Shown here piece after piece: positions 1 to 7,257 of a DNA stretch of 64,000 nucleotides; the first letter of the stretch is position 1; each line of letters opens with the position of its first letter. Location of the stretch: contig NZ_BMHP01000008.1 of assembly GCF_014641075.1 (NCBI RefSeq), positions 1 to 64,000 of the forward strand, read 5' to 3'. The notes under the pieces were generated by a model. That model saw nothing but the letters and a program-made list of their open reading frames with translations. It was not told the DNA's origin and did no database searches. Made by a program: the position numbers and the translations under genes. Origin of the DNA: Paenibacillus nasutitermitis. GTDB lineage: Bacteria; Bacillota; Bacilli; Paenibacillales; Paenibacillaceae.

Positions 1-157
1 GATGTTATCCCAGGCTTATAGGCAGGTTGCCTACGTGTTACTCACCCGTCCGCCGCTAACCAACGAGTTCCCGAAGGAACCCGTTAGTCCGCTCGACTTG
101 CATGTATTAGGCACGCCGCCAGCGTTCGTCCTGAGCCAGGATCAAACTCTCCATAAA
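1..157 (-). rRNA. 16S ribosomal RNA, 5' end (partial)
   Basis: Read on the minus strand, this stretch contains the universal 16S 5' sequence (AGAGTTTGATCCTGGCTCAG, rc of 131-150) followed by the typical Bacillota helix 6-8 region. The gene runs off the left edge, so only about 157 nt of the roughly 1,550 nt are present. It lies downstream of bofA, as in the rrnA region of Bacillus. The exact mature 5' end is estimated. Confidence 0.97.
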
Positions 158-241
158 AGAGATCCGAAGATCTCATAGCTTACAGATAAGCTAAAAACAG
201 CTCATTCTTTAAAACCTGTTTGACAGGTCGCTCATTGTTCA

Positions 242-257
242 GTTTTCAAAGAACAAA
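242..257 (-). promoter_or_regulatory. rRNA leader boxA-like antitermination site
   Basis: The minus-strand sequence TTTGTTCTTTGAAAAC resembles the boxA element found in Bacillus rRNA leaders, where NusB/S10 bind to keep rRNA transcription processive. It lies about 85 nt upstream of the 16S gene and downstream of the two promoters. Identification rests on motif similarity and position. Confidence 0.6.
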
Positions 258-333
258 TGCTTCTTCTTGCAGGCTGCATAAGGCTTTGCCCGCTTTGTAA
301 GCTGTCGTGCTACGTTTCAGCGGCGACTTGATT

Positions 334-363
334 AATATATCACATCCGCCTAGCTGATTGCAA
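334..363 (-). promoter_or_regulatory. rRNA operon promoter P2 (sigma-A type)
   Basis: Minus strand: -35 TTGCAA (358-363), an 18-bp spacer and -10 TATATT (334-339). It points toward the 16S gene, with a leader of about 170 nt. It is the nearer of two promoters, as is usual for Bacillales rRNA operons. Confidence 0.7.
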
Positions 364-419
364 GTACTTTTTTTAAATTGTTTTTTTCAATTTCGTGGTC
401 GTATATGACGCAAAGAGTA

Positions 420-448
420 ATTTAACATAGATCTCGCATCGCGGTCAA
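420..448 (-). promoter_or_regulatory. rRNA operon promoter P1 (sigma-A type)
   Basis: Minus strand: -35 TTGACC (443-448), a 17-bp spacer and -10 TTAAAT (420-425). It lies just past the bofA stop codon and upstream of P2, giving a tandem promoter pair for the rRNA operon. Confidence 0.55.
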
Positions 449-466
449 GCTATTTTCGCAGAAGGT

Positions 467-730
467 TTAGAACAGCGTCCATTGCAGCCCCAGTACCAGC
501 ATGATACCCGGCAGCCCGAGCAGGACGACCGTGCCGATCGTAGCCGGATTAAGCGGCACCTCCATGCCTGGGACAACTCCGGAATAGTTGAGCAGGTACA
601 GCGCAGCGGCAGCTGCGATAAGATGAAGCGCAAAACGGCGGAACCACAACCAGGATATTTGGTTTCTCAATATAACAACTGCGAGCAGCAAAGATGAAAC
701 AATCAATAAGACAAGCCATATGGTTTGCAT
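467..730 (-). CDS. bofA: Pro-sigma-K processing inhibitor BofA family protein
   Basis: This 87-residue integral membrane protein is almost wholly hydrophobic, with predicted membrane segments in its first half and at the C-terminus. In the family, BofA sits in the outer forespore membrane and holds SpoIVFB inactive until pro-sigma-K must be cleaved. The ATG at 730 is chosen because AAGGGGGAT stands about 8 nt upstream; a longer frame to 757 lacks a good ribosome site. It overlaps the end of yaaL by 28 nt, so translation is probably coupled. The order recR-yaaL-bofA-rRNA is conserved in Bacillales and strengthens the call. Confidence 0.85.
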   Translation of the reverse strand: MQTIWLVLLIVSSLLLAVVILRNQISWLWFRRFALHLIAAAAALYLLNYSGVVPGMEVPLNPATIGTVVLLGLPGIMLVLGLQWTLF

Positions 731-1005
731 ACCGCCATCCCCCTTACGGACTCGCACCAGTCCCCATTCAATGCTTTGGCTTTTCTTAACAGCATTTCAT
801 ATCTTTTCTCGGCCGCTTCGATGGCAAAGATCGCGTAATCGGTCTGATCTTTGCCCAGGGCATATTCAAAATGACGCAGGGCGTTGTCCCAATCGCGTTT
901 TGCAACAAGTATCTCATCATAAATTTCCAGCATCTCCTGCTTCAGTTTGTTCTCTTTCTCTGCCAATGCCGCTCTTTGACGTTGTTGCAGCCATTTATCC
1001 CACAT
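703..1005 (-). CDS. yaaL: YaaL family (DUF2508) protein
   Basis: This 100-residue charged protein is rich in Lys/Glu and probably mostly helical, without signal peptide or membrane segment. The N-terminal half (roughly residues 10-75) matches the DUF2508 pattern of alternating aromatic and charged residues, for example WDNALRHFEYA. The function of the family is unknown. It begins at ATG 1005 behind a GGAAGGGG ribosome site and lies between recR and bofA as in Bacillus subtilis. Its last 28 nt overlap bofA. Confidence 0.8.
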   Translation of the reverse strand: MWDKWLQQRQRAALAEKENKLKQEMLEIYDEILVAKRDWDNALRHFEYALGKDQTDYAIFAIEAAEKRYEMLLRKAKALNGDWCESVRGMAVCKPYGLSY

Positions 1006-1105
1006 TTTCGTTTTTCCCCTTCCGCTTGTCCACTGTGTCCATGCCCGATTGATTTAGCATGTAGTACAGATTTATGAAAGAACACCGGAAAACAGAACGA
1101 AAACT

Positions 1106-1154
1106 AAGAAGAAACGGCTGCACCGTCCTCTGGAGGCTAAGTTAGTTTCTTCCC
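1106..1154. repeat. Hairpin-forming intergenic repeat, copy A
   Basis: The stretch starts AAGAAGAAAC and ends AGTTTCTTC, so its ends can pair as a stem of about 8 bp. The interior holds CTGCA and TCCTCTG. The same blocks in the same order occur at 1971-2016 on the other side of recR. It looks like a small dispersed intergenic element, although only two good copies are visible. Confidence 0.45.
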
Positions 1155-1158
1155 TTAC

Positions 1159-1204
1159 ACCTTATAGAATTTATAAGAGTGAAACGTATAAATTCTATAA
1201 AGGT
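1159..1204. other. A+T-rich inverted repeat
   Basis: Arms of about 17 nt around CTTATAGAATTTATA (1161-1175) pair with TATAAATTCTATAAAGG (1187-1203) across an 11-nt loop. It sits between yaaL and recR. It has no T-run, so it is not an obvious terminator. It could be a protein-binding palindrome or an RNA processing hairpin. Confidence 0.5.
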
Positions 1205-1207
1205 GAA

Positions 1208-1245
1208 GAAAACCCTGTGAATATGCCTTCGCTCACAGGGTTTCG
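1208..1245 (-). terminator. Terminator downstream of recR
   Basis: AAACCCTGTGA (1210-1220) pairs with TCACAGGGTTT (1233-1243) across a 12-nt loop. On the minus strand the stem is followed by TTTTC. It lies about 65 nt past the recR stop and probably separates recR from yaaL-bofA. Confidence 0.6.
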
Positions 1246-1309
1246 ATATTGAAAGGAGGGCAGCTGCCTTAAAGGCGGCCTTGTCAGCCGTTGATCAGAT
1301 AGAAATAAA

Positions 1310-1909
1310 TCAGTTCAATTCTCTTCTGCCTTCCAGCGCTTTGGAAAGCGTTACTTCATCGGCGTATTCCAGGTCGCCGCCAACCGGCAGCCCATGCGCA
1401 ATACGGGTTACCTTAATACCGAAAGGCTTGACAAGCCGTGACAAGTACATAGCGGTCGCTTCACCTTCAATATTAGGATTGGTCGCCAATATCATTTCCT
1501 GTACCCGCTCATCGCTAAGCCGCCTTAGCAGCTCGGCTATCCGGATCTCTTCAGGTCCAATACCTTCGATCGGCGAGATAGCTCCCTGCAGAACATGATA
1601 TTGACCTTGATACTCTTTTGTTCTTTCCATTGCCACCAAATCCCTTGATTCTTGAACGACGCAAATCACGGCATCATCCCTGCTTTTGTCCTGGCAAATC
1701 CGGCATGGATCAATGTCCGTGATGTTGCAGCAAACCGAACAAAAATGAAGATTGCGTTTCACGCTGACCAATGACTTGGCAAAATCAATAACATCGTCCT
1801 CTTTCATCTTCAGAACATGAAAGGCAAGCCGGGCAGCCGTTTTGGGACCGATCCCCGGCAGTCGGCTGAAAGCGTCGATAAGTTTGGCTATCGGTTCGGG
1901 ATAATACAA
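1310..1909 (-). CDS. recR: Recombination protein RecR
   Basis: This 199-residue protein has full family length. RecR acts with RecO/RecF to load RecA at gaps. The helix-hairpin-helix region near the N-terminus contains LPGIGPKTAARLAF, a Cys4 zinc finger follows (C57, C60, C69, C72), and a Toprim domain spans roughly residues 80-175. The start is TTG at 1909, about 9 nt after GGAG; no ATG fits the conserved N-terminus better. The upstream neighbours ybaB and dnaX form the usual dnaX-ybaB-recR cluster. Confidence 0.97.
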   Translation of the reverse strand: MYYPEPIAKLIDAFSRLPGIGPKTAARLAFHVLKMKEDDVIDFAKSLVSVKRNLHFCSVCCNITDIDPCRICQDKSRDDAVICVVQESRDLVAMERTKEYQGQYHVLQGAISPIEGIGPEEIRIAELLRRLSDERVQEMILATNPNIEGEATAMYLSRLVKPFGIKVTRIAHGLPVGGDLEYADEVTLSKALEGRRELN

Positions 1910-1970
1910 AGACGCAGCTCCTTTATTTCAACTTCCCCAAATCGGATTTGGGCGTTCCCTGCCTTTAATC

Positions 1971-2016
1971 AAGAAGAAACCTGCATCCTCTGACGACGAT
2001 ACAAGTTTCTTCATCC
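1971..2016. repeat. Hairpin-forming intergenic repeat, copy B
   Basis: This second copy of the element at 1106-1154 shares AAGAAGAAAC, CTGCA, TCCTCTG and AGTTTCTTC in the same order and orientation, with a shorter interior. It lies between ybaB and recR. A partial third match (AAGAAGAAACAACTGCGCCG) begins at 15081 upstream of pyrG. Confidence 0.45.
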
Positions 2017-2059
2017 GAGCTATTGCCATTTACGCATGCTTGCCGCAGGTGAAGCGAAT

Positions 2060-2371
2060 TTAGAACAAACCTGGAATTTTCACTCCGCCCGTATACTTAC
2101 CCAGGTCTTTATTCGCCAGCTCATCGGCTTTGGTGATCGCGTCGTTCACGGCAGTCATGACAAGATCCTGCAGCATTTCAACATCATCCGGATCAACAGC
2201 CTCCGGCTTGATGACAATGCTCTGTACATTTTTGTGGCCGTTTACGATGACCGTAACCGCGCCGCCGCCAGCTGTGCCCTCAATGGTTTTGGTGCCCAAT
2301 TCCTCTTGCGCCTTAAGCATTTGCTCCTGCATTTTCTTCACTTGCTTCATCATTTGGTTCATGTTGTTCAT
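2060..2371 (-). CDS. ybaB: YbaB/EbfC family nucleoid-associated protein
   Basis: This 103-residue protein of usual family length starts with the Met/Gln-rich helix MNNMNQMMKQVKKMQEQM. It also shows the conserved TAGGGAVTVIVNG beta region and a DLVMTAVNDA helix. Family members are dimeric DNA-binding proteins. The ATG at 2371 is chosen for its AAGGAG about 10 nt upstream. It lies between dnaX and recR, its normal location. Confidence 0.95.
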   Translation of the reverse strand: MNNMNQMMKQVKKMQEQMLKAQEELGTKTIEGTAGGGAVTVIVNGHKNVQSIVIKPEAVDPDDVEMLQDLVMTAVNDAITKADELANKDLGKYTGGVKIPGLF

Positions 2372-2489
2372 TGCGTAACACTCCTTATGTTTGTTGGTAA
2401 TGGAATTTGTGGATGATGACATGCAACGGATTCTTTCTGGTATTTAAGAAGTATCAATTGCGCCATTCCTGCGGGAAATCCTTCAACCG

Positions 2490-4310
2490 TCATTTGTCTT
2501 TGATGACCACAAGATCCTCGCCGAACAGCTTGACCGCTTCTTCGACCCATTCCGGTTCGGCTGGAGGTCCACCCTGCTCATCAGGCTGCAGGACCAGTGT
2601 CTCTGCGGAAGATGCCGGCGCTGAATCGGATGCGGACTGCCATTCTTTGAGCATAACCGTTGCCAGACGCACAGGGCGCGAAAAGGATTCCTCCAGCACC
2701 TTCTCAATGACTTCACGGTTAGCCGGCTTCTCTGTTGTTTCGCGGTGCATGGTATTCTTGAACGCGATAAGCAGTGTATGATCTGCGGCGGATACCGGTT
2801 CCCCATCCACCAGCCAGGCATGCACGGTTATGCGCATTTCCTTGACACGCTGCAAAATCTCGCTCCACTTCATACGCACCTGAGCAATCGCTTGTCCATC
2901 AGCCGCAGCAAGAAATGGCTCCAGCTTCACATTTGACCGCACAGCTCCACCGGAAGAAGGGGAAGCACCGGCCCGGCTGCCGAAGCTGGCTCTGCTGTTG
3001 TTGCCGCGTGACTGGCCTGTCCCCTCGGCGGCAGTGCCTTTGGCTTCTTCGCCGGTAGGCTGTACGCCCGAACGCAGCAGCTGTTCCAATTTCCGCTCCA
3101 ACGTATCGATCCTCTGCTGCATCCGCATCAGATCTGCGGAAGCTGCAGCCGAAGGAGCCGCTGCAGAGGACATCTTATTCGCTTCTGTTGCCGCGTGATC
3201 GCCTGATGTGCTTGAAACCGCAGTTTCAGGTATGGTGCAAATCTTCATCAAAGCGACTTCAAAGATCGTTTGAGGAAGCGTTGCATGACGGATTTCGGAT
3301 TGATATTGATTCAATACATCAATCATGCGGAATAACCGCTCCGAGGTGAACGCTTCGGCCATAGCCCGATACGGCTCCTGATCGACGATTCTCTCCGTCG
3401 TTGCCACTCCATTTGGTCCCAGCTTGATCACAAGCAGATCCCGAAAATAGTATACTAAATTTTCGAGGCATTTGTCCGCGCTTTTTCCCGCCTGCATCAG
3501 ACCTTCCACAAGGGGAAGGATAGCTCCCGCATTACGGTCCCGCACAGCTTCTGCCAGTTGGCTGAACTGCTCAGCCGCGAGCCCCCCGGTTACTTCGACC
3601 GCATTTGAGAGTGTAATCTGCTCGCCCCCATAAGCGGAAACCTGTTCCAACAGGCTTATGGCGTCGCGCATTCCACCATCGGAAAGACGCGCAATATAGG
3701 CCAAAGCCTCTTCCTCCGCGCCAATTCCTTCTTCATCGCATATCTGACGCAGCCGCTGCGTCTGCTCCGGGAGCGAAACCTGACGAAAGTCAAAGCGCTG
3801 GCAGCGTGAAATGATGGTTGCCGGCAGCTTGTGCGGTTCCGTTGTCGCCAATATAAACATGACATGTCCCGGCGGCTCCTCCAGCGTTTTGAGCAGAGCG
3901 TTAAACGCCTCCGTGGTAAGCATATGCACCTCATCGATAATATAAACCTTGGTGCGTACCTCGGACGGGGCATATCTGACCTTGTCGCGGATATCCCGAA
4001 TTTCATCAATCCCGCGGTTGGATGCGGCATCGATCTCCACGACATCCATCACGGTTCCTGCGGTGATACCGCGGCAAGCCTCGCATTCGTTACATGGCTC
4101 CGGCGCGGGCCCCCGCTCGCAGTTGATCGCTTTTGCCAATACTTTGGCTGCCGTTGTTTTACCGGTCCCCCGGGGACCGTTAAACAGATAAGCATGCGAA
4201 ACCCGGTCTTCCCGTATTGCATTCTGCAGCGTCTGGATTATATGTTGCTGGCCAACCATGTCCTGGAACGTCTGTGGACGCCAGGCGCGATATAAAGCGA
4301 TATGTGTCAC
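2490..4310 (-). CDS. dnaX: DNA polymerase III subunit tau/gamma
   Basis: This 606-residue clamp-loader ATPase of the replicative polymerase starts at GTG 4310, 9 nt after AAAGGA, which gives the conserved N-terminus ALYRAWRPQTF. A longer TTG frame reaches 4343 but carries non-conserved residues. Walker A is GPRGTGKT (45-52), the zinc module uses C64, C73, C76 and C79, and Walker B reads DEVH. After residue 380 comes a variable Ala/Ser/Gly-rich linker and a C-terminal tau-like domain. Downstream lie ybaB and recR. I did not establish whether a shorter gamma form is made. Confidence 0.97.
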   Translation of the reverse strand: MTHIALYRAWRPQTFQDMVGQQHIIQTLQNAIREDRVSHAYLFNGPRGTGKTTAAKVLAKAINCERGPAPEPCNECEACRGITAGTVMDVVEIDAASNRGIDEIRDIRDKVRYAPSEVRTKVYIIDEVHMLTTEAFNALLKTLEEPPGHVMFILATTEPHKLPATIISRCQRFDFRQVSLPEQTQRLRQICDEEGIGAEEEALAYIARLSDGGMRDAISLLEQVSAYGGEQITLSNAVEVTGGLAAEQFSQLAEAVRDRNAGAILPLVEGLMQAGKSADKCLENLVYYFRDLLVIKLGPNGVATTERIVDQEPYRAMAEAFTSERLFRMIDVLNQYQSEIRHATLPQTIFEVALMKICTIPETAVSSTSGDHAATEANKMSSAAAPSAAASADLMRMQQRIDTLERKLEQLLRSGVQPTGEEAKGTAAEGTGQSRGNNSRASFGSRAGASPSSGGAVRSNVKLEPFLAAADGQAIAQVRMKWSEILQRVKEMRITVHAWLVDGEPVSAADHTLLIAFKNTMHRETTEKPANREVIEKVLEESFSRPVRLATVMLKEWQSASDSAPASSAETLVLQPDEQGGPPAEPEWVEEAVKLFGEDLVVIKDK

Positions 4311-4378
4311 ACGGACCGTTCCTTTCGGCTCATTGGTGGGCAATGCCCAGTATTTCCATTATACACGAACCTGTCCTT

Positions 4379-4401
4379 CAAAAAAACCGTTAACCTCCGG
4401 T
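4379..4401 (-). terminator. Weak terminator downstream of the PAS kinase gene
   Basis: On the minus strand a short CCG/CGG stem is followed by seven T residues. It lies between the kinase stop (4499) and dnaX (4310). The stem is short, so efficiency is doubtful. Confidence 0.35.
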
Positions 4402-4498
4402 GTTTCTTTCCTTCTTTCGAAGCATGCCGCCTCCCTGGGTGCGTTTACAGCATGGCATTGGATCATTAGCGATGATGCGGCGGGTCTATATCCAAAGC

Positions 4499-5953
4499 TC
4501 AACAGGGCAGCATCACCGTAAATAGCGCGCCCTCTGTCCGGGTAGCCGCCTTGATTATCCCCCCAAAATCATGCACAATCCGCTGGCAGACGGATAATCC
4601 AAGCCCTGTTCCATTTGCTTTGGTGGTGACGAACGGATCAAATATTTTATTCAGCATGGAAGAGGGAATACCAGGTCCGGTATCTTGGATGTCAACCGCC
4701 AGCCATCTTCCTTCGCTGTTGACTTCCATTTGTGCATAAACCGTTAAGTCGCCCCCGATATTCATTGCTTCTATACCATTCTTGCAAATATTTAAAAATA
4801 CCTGCTTGAGCATTTCCGGATCTGCCGTCACAAAAGGAAGCCCCGGTTCCCACTCCCAGGATACGGTCACGCCATGAAGCAGCGCCTCGCTCGAGACCAT
4901 CGGCATGATGTCCCGAAGTACGGCATCAATATGAATATGGTTCTGCATTTTGTGTCTGGGCTTGCTCAGCATCAAAAACTCTCCGACCAGACTGTTGATC
5001 CGGTCCAGCTCCGTAAGCATAATCTCGGTATATTCGACTTCCTTGCTCATTCCGCGAACGGTCATCGTTTTTTGAAACAATTGTAAAAACCCTCTGATCG
5101 CCGTGAGCGGGTTACGGATCTCATGCGCGGCTCCCGCTGCTATCTGGCCAATCATGGCCAGGCGGTCACTCCGCTGAACCTGCTCTTCAAGCGAACGCAG
5201 ATTGGTGACATCCTTGAACAGGATATAGGCGCCTTCCACCAGGCCGAGCGGACTATGAAACAGGCCGACATCCATCAGCAGTTCGGTCTGCCCGGCCTGC
5301 TCGGTTCTATGCAACCAGGTCATTGGGTGATTCCGTACAGCGGGACCGCCGGCAAGCGCATTTTGTATCAGCTTGTATTCCTTCGTGGAGGCAAAAAAGT
5401 GATGCAGCGGCTCATTAACGATGCTGCATTTTGGAGCACCAAGCAGTCTGCATGCGAGCGGGCTGATATCCAGAATAATGGAATCGGCGGGATGGAGCAG
5501 AATGGCTCCGAGATGATCATCCGTCAGCATCGTTTCCCCGAAGCGTTGGATCAGATTTCCTTCTTTGACCGGTTCCTGATTGAACAACAGCAGCAAATGG
5601 AGCAGACCCTGGCCCGTTTCCATTCGCAGCGGCATGACATGAACGATGAGAATTTCACCGTTTGCCATGATCAGATGGGCCGGTTCCGGTTTGAATATGT
5701 TGCGGTTTCCAATACTGAGGGCATTATCGACCATTCGGGTGTTGAATAAGGGACTATCGGATAGTACAGCGATGTCCCGTTTGAGGATCGTGGAGGAAGC
5801 GTAGCCGGTTTCGTTCAGAAACAAGGAGTTACATTGTGTGATGACACCCTCGTCATCAAGGACCAGAACCATAGCCCCGGGCAGATGACTGGAATACTCA
5901 TCAAGCGTGTCCATACTCATAGTGCCGACCGGTAAGGATGGAGCTTTGTACAT
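4499..5953 (-). CDS. PAS-domain sensor histidine kinase (sporulation-kinase-like)
   Basis: This 484-residue protein lacks a signal peptide or clear membrane segments and is probably cytoplasmic. Two PAS-like regions (about 20-125 and 145-250) precede a HisKA domain with phospho-acceptor H277 in AAHEIRNPLTAIRG. A HATPase domain follows with N-box NICKNGIEAM, G1 DTGPGI and G2 GTGLGLS. The layout resembles KinE/KinA-type orphan kinases that feed the Spo0F phosphorelay, and no response regulator is adjacent. ATG 5953 follows GAGGGG by 6 nt. The specific role in sporulation is inferred; spo0F lies 7 kb away. Confidence 0.85.
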   Translation of the reverse strand: MYKAPSLPVGTMSMDTLDEYSSHLPGAMVLVLDDEGVITQCNSLFLNETGYASSTILKRDIAVLSDSPLFNTRMVDNALSIGNRNIFKPEPAHLIMANGEILIVHVMPLRMETGQGLLHLLLLFNQEPVKEGNLIQRFGETMLTDDHLGAILLHPADSIILDISPLACRLLGAPKCSIVNEPLHHFFASTKEYKLIQNALAGGPAVRNHPMTWLHRTEQAGQTELLMDVGLFHSPLGLVEGAYILFKDVTNLRSLEEQVQRSDRLAMIGQIAAGAAHEIRNPLTAIRGFLQLFQKTMTVRGMSKEVEYTEIMLTELDRINSLVGEFLMLSKPRHKMQNHIHIDAVLRDIMPMVSSEALLHGVTVSWEWEPGLPFVTADPEMLKQVFLNICKNGIEAMNIGGDLTVYAQMEVNSEGRWLAVDIQDTGPGIPSSMLNKIFDPFVTTKANGTGLGLSVCQRIVHDFGGIIKAATRTEGALFTVMLPC

Positions 5954-6017
5954 GTTGATCCCCTCTTTTTTTATTTTACTTCTACTTCCTTTCGTTCCAT
6001 AATTACCAAATTCCTGC

Positions 6018-6070
6018 AAAAAAAGAAAAAACATCCTCGCGAAGCCATATTGAGCTTCGCATGGATGTTT
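6018..6070 (-). terminator. Strong terminator downstream of the SRP RNA
   Basis: On the minus strand AACATCCATGCGAAGC pairs with GCTTCGCGAGGATGTT across an 8-nt loop, followed by TTTTTC and a further seven Ts. It lies about 35 nt after the SRP RNA 3' end and also precedes the kinase gene. Confidence 0.85.
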
Positions 6071-6104
6071 GTCGTTTAATTCGGTGGCTGATACTTAAAT
6101 GATG

Positions 6105-6373
6105 AACCGCGCACCTGTCTTCGATACGTGCAACCCGGGCGGCAATTTTATTTCCGGCTCTGGTCAGGCACTCCCCCGGCACATGAACGTACCCGCTTAC
6201 GGCTGCTTCCTTCCGGACCTGACCGAGTTCACAAGCGTTCATTGCGGAGGACCAAACCGTCAACACCGTTCCTAAAAACCAGCCCCGCATGGCACAACCT
6301 CAGACAGGAATTCAACCTCGCTACAGCGGATTGCGAGTTACAGGGCACCGCTACCTCCCCGTCTAGCACGGCA
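6105..6373 (-). ncRNA. ffs: Signal recognition particle RNA, large Bacillus type
   Basis: The minus strand carries the invariant helix 8 sequence GTCAGGTCCGGAAGGAAGCA (rc of about 6205-6224). It also has the 5' GCCGTGCTAGACGGGGAGGT and GCGGTGCCCTGTAA segments seen in the roughly 270-nt Bacillus scRNA with its Alu domain. Ends are set by a sigma-A promoter on one side and similarity of the 3' GGTGCGCGGTTCAT to the Bacillus RNA on the other, so they may be off by a few nt. SRP RNA binds Ffh for co-translational membrane targeting. Confidence 0.95.
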
Positions 6374-6379
6374 GAAATA

Positions 6380-6408
6380 ATTATAGCGTGTTCTGTCCCA
6401 AAGTGCAA
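6380..6408 (-). promoter_or_regulatory. SRP RNA promoter (sigma-A)
   Basis: Minus strand: -35 TTGCAC (6403-6408), exactly 17 bp, -10 TATAAT (6380-6385). Transcription would begin about 6372-6373, the first bases of the recognisable SRP RNA. The near-consensus match fits a highly expressed stable RNA. Confidence 0.85.
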
Positions 6409-6449
6409 CTGCAAGAAGATTGGCTTATCATCCGTATCTTCCCGTCAAA

Positions 6450-6851
6450 TTATTTCATTGTCGTTACCGACACTTCATAACGGGGCATATTGGCTTGCAG
6501 GGTGGACAAAACTTCCCTTTCCAGACTTGCGGGATCAACATTTCGGGCCGCTTTCACCGCCACTTTCAGTTTAGGGCCTTGGATGATGATTGTATAATCC
6601 GCCACTCCGCGAATTTCCTTCAGCTTACGTTCCGCGAAATTCCCATCCGAACCATAATTGAGATCATTGCCGTTCCGGTTGGGCAAATGAGGGTTGCTGT
6701 TGGAAATGCCCAGATACCCGTCATGTCCGTACGATCGGGTATTCATATTGTTGCTGCTGTCTTTTTTGATGCCACATCCGCCTATCACGGCGATCATGAG
6801 AAGCAGAGCCAATCCTGCGGCGGCCTGCGAAAATTTGCGTGACTTCTCCAT
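6450..6851 (-). CDS. YhcN/YlaJ-like sporulation lipoprotein
   Basis: This 133-residue protein has a lipoprotein signal: a positive N-terminus, a hydrophobic stretch and the lipobox VIGGC (Cys about 26). An Asn/Gly-rich spacer follows, then a C-terminal domain of about 65 residues resembling YhcN/YlaJ spore lipoproteins (GVADYTIIIQGPKLKVAV). ATG 6851 is preceded by GGAGG at 8 nt. That ribosome site forms one arm of the rpmE terminator hairpin just upstream. A spore role is inferred from the family. Confidence 0.8.
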   Translation of the reverse strand: MEKSRKFSQAAAGLALLLMIAVIGGCGIKKDSSNNMNTRSYGHDGYLGISNSNPHLPNRNGNDLNYGSDGNFAERKLKEIRGVADYTIIIQGPKLKVAVKAARNVDPASLEREVLSTLQANMPRYEVSVTTMK

Positions 6852-6891
6852 AAAAAAACCTCCCTTCAACCATAGGATGGCTGAGGGAGGT
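6852..6891 (-). terminator. rpmE terminator overlapping the lipoprotein ribosome site
   Basis: On the minus strand ACCTCCCTC pairs with GAAGGGAGGT around an internal loop and seven Ts follow. The 3' arm is the Shine-Dalgarno of the next gene, whose ATG comes directly after the T-run. Confidence 0.65.
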
Positions 6892-6933
6892 TCTTGTATT
6901 CTGCCAAATATAGACAGAAACGGATCATTGGAA

Positions 6934-7131
6934 TTAGATGCCGTATTTTTTCTTGAATTTGTCGACACGTCCGCCAGCATCCAGGAACTTTTGCTTACCC
7001 GTAAAGAATGGGTGACAGTTGGAACAGATCTCTACACGCAGGTTCTCTTTAATCGAACCTGATTCGAAGCTGTTTCCACAAGCGCAAGTAACGGTAGTGA
7101 CGTGAAAGGCCGGATGAATACCTTGTTTCAT
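6934..7131 (-). CDS. rpmE: 50S ribosomal protein L31, zinc-binding form
   Basis: This 65-residue protein has the full length of L31. It carries the Cys pairs TCACGNSF and EICSNCHPF, so it is the zinc-containing (C+) form rather than the zinc-free YtiA type. The C-terminus GGRVDKFKKKYGI is typical. ATG 7131 follows AGAGGTG. It sits between the radical SAM gene and the lipoprotein gene; rho-rpmE linkage is common in Bacillales. Confidence 0.97.
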   Translation of the reverse strand: MKQGIHPAFHVTTVTCACGNSFESGSIKENLRVEICSNCHPFFTGKQKFLDAGGRVDKFKKKYGI

Positions 7132-7257
7132 TCGTATACACCTCTTTCTGCCCTGAGCCACAGGCGGACCCAGAGTTAAAATACACACTCAAGTAGTATA
7201 ACATGCGTGCCATCAATCATGCAATGCCATTCCTAATCCCGTTACGAGCGCTCCGTT

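Noticed and set aside
158..466. tRNA genes in the rRNA leader region
   Set aside because: No cloverleaf or TTCGA-type T-loop was seen. The stretch is accounted for by promoters and boxA.
1159..1204. Terminator of recR at the A+T-rich palindrome
   Set aside because: There is no T-run and the stem is A+T-rich. The neighbouring 1208-1245 hairpin is a better candidate.
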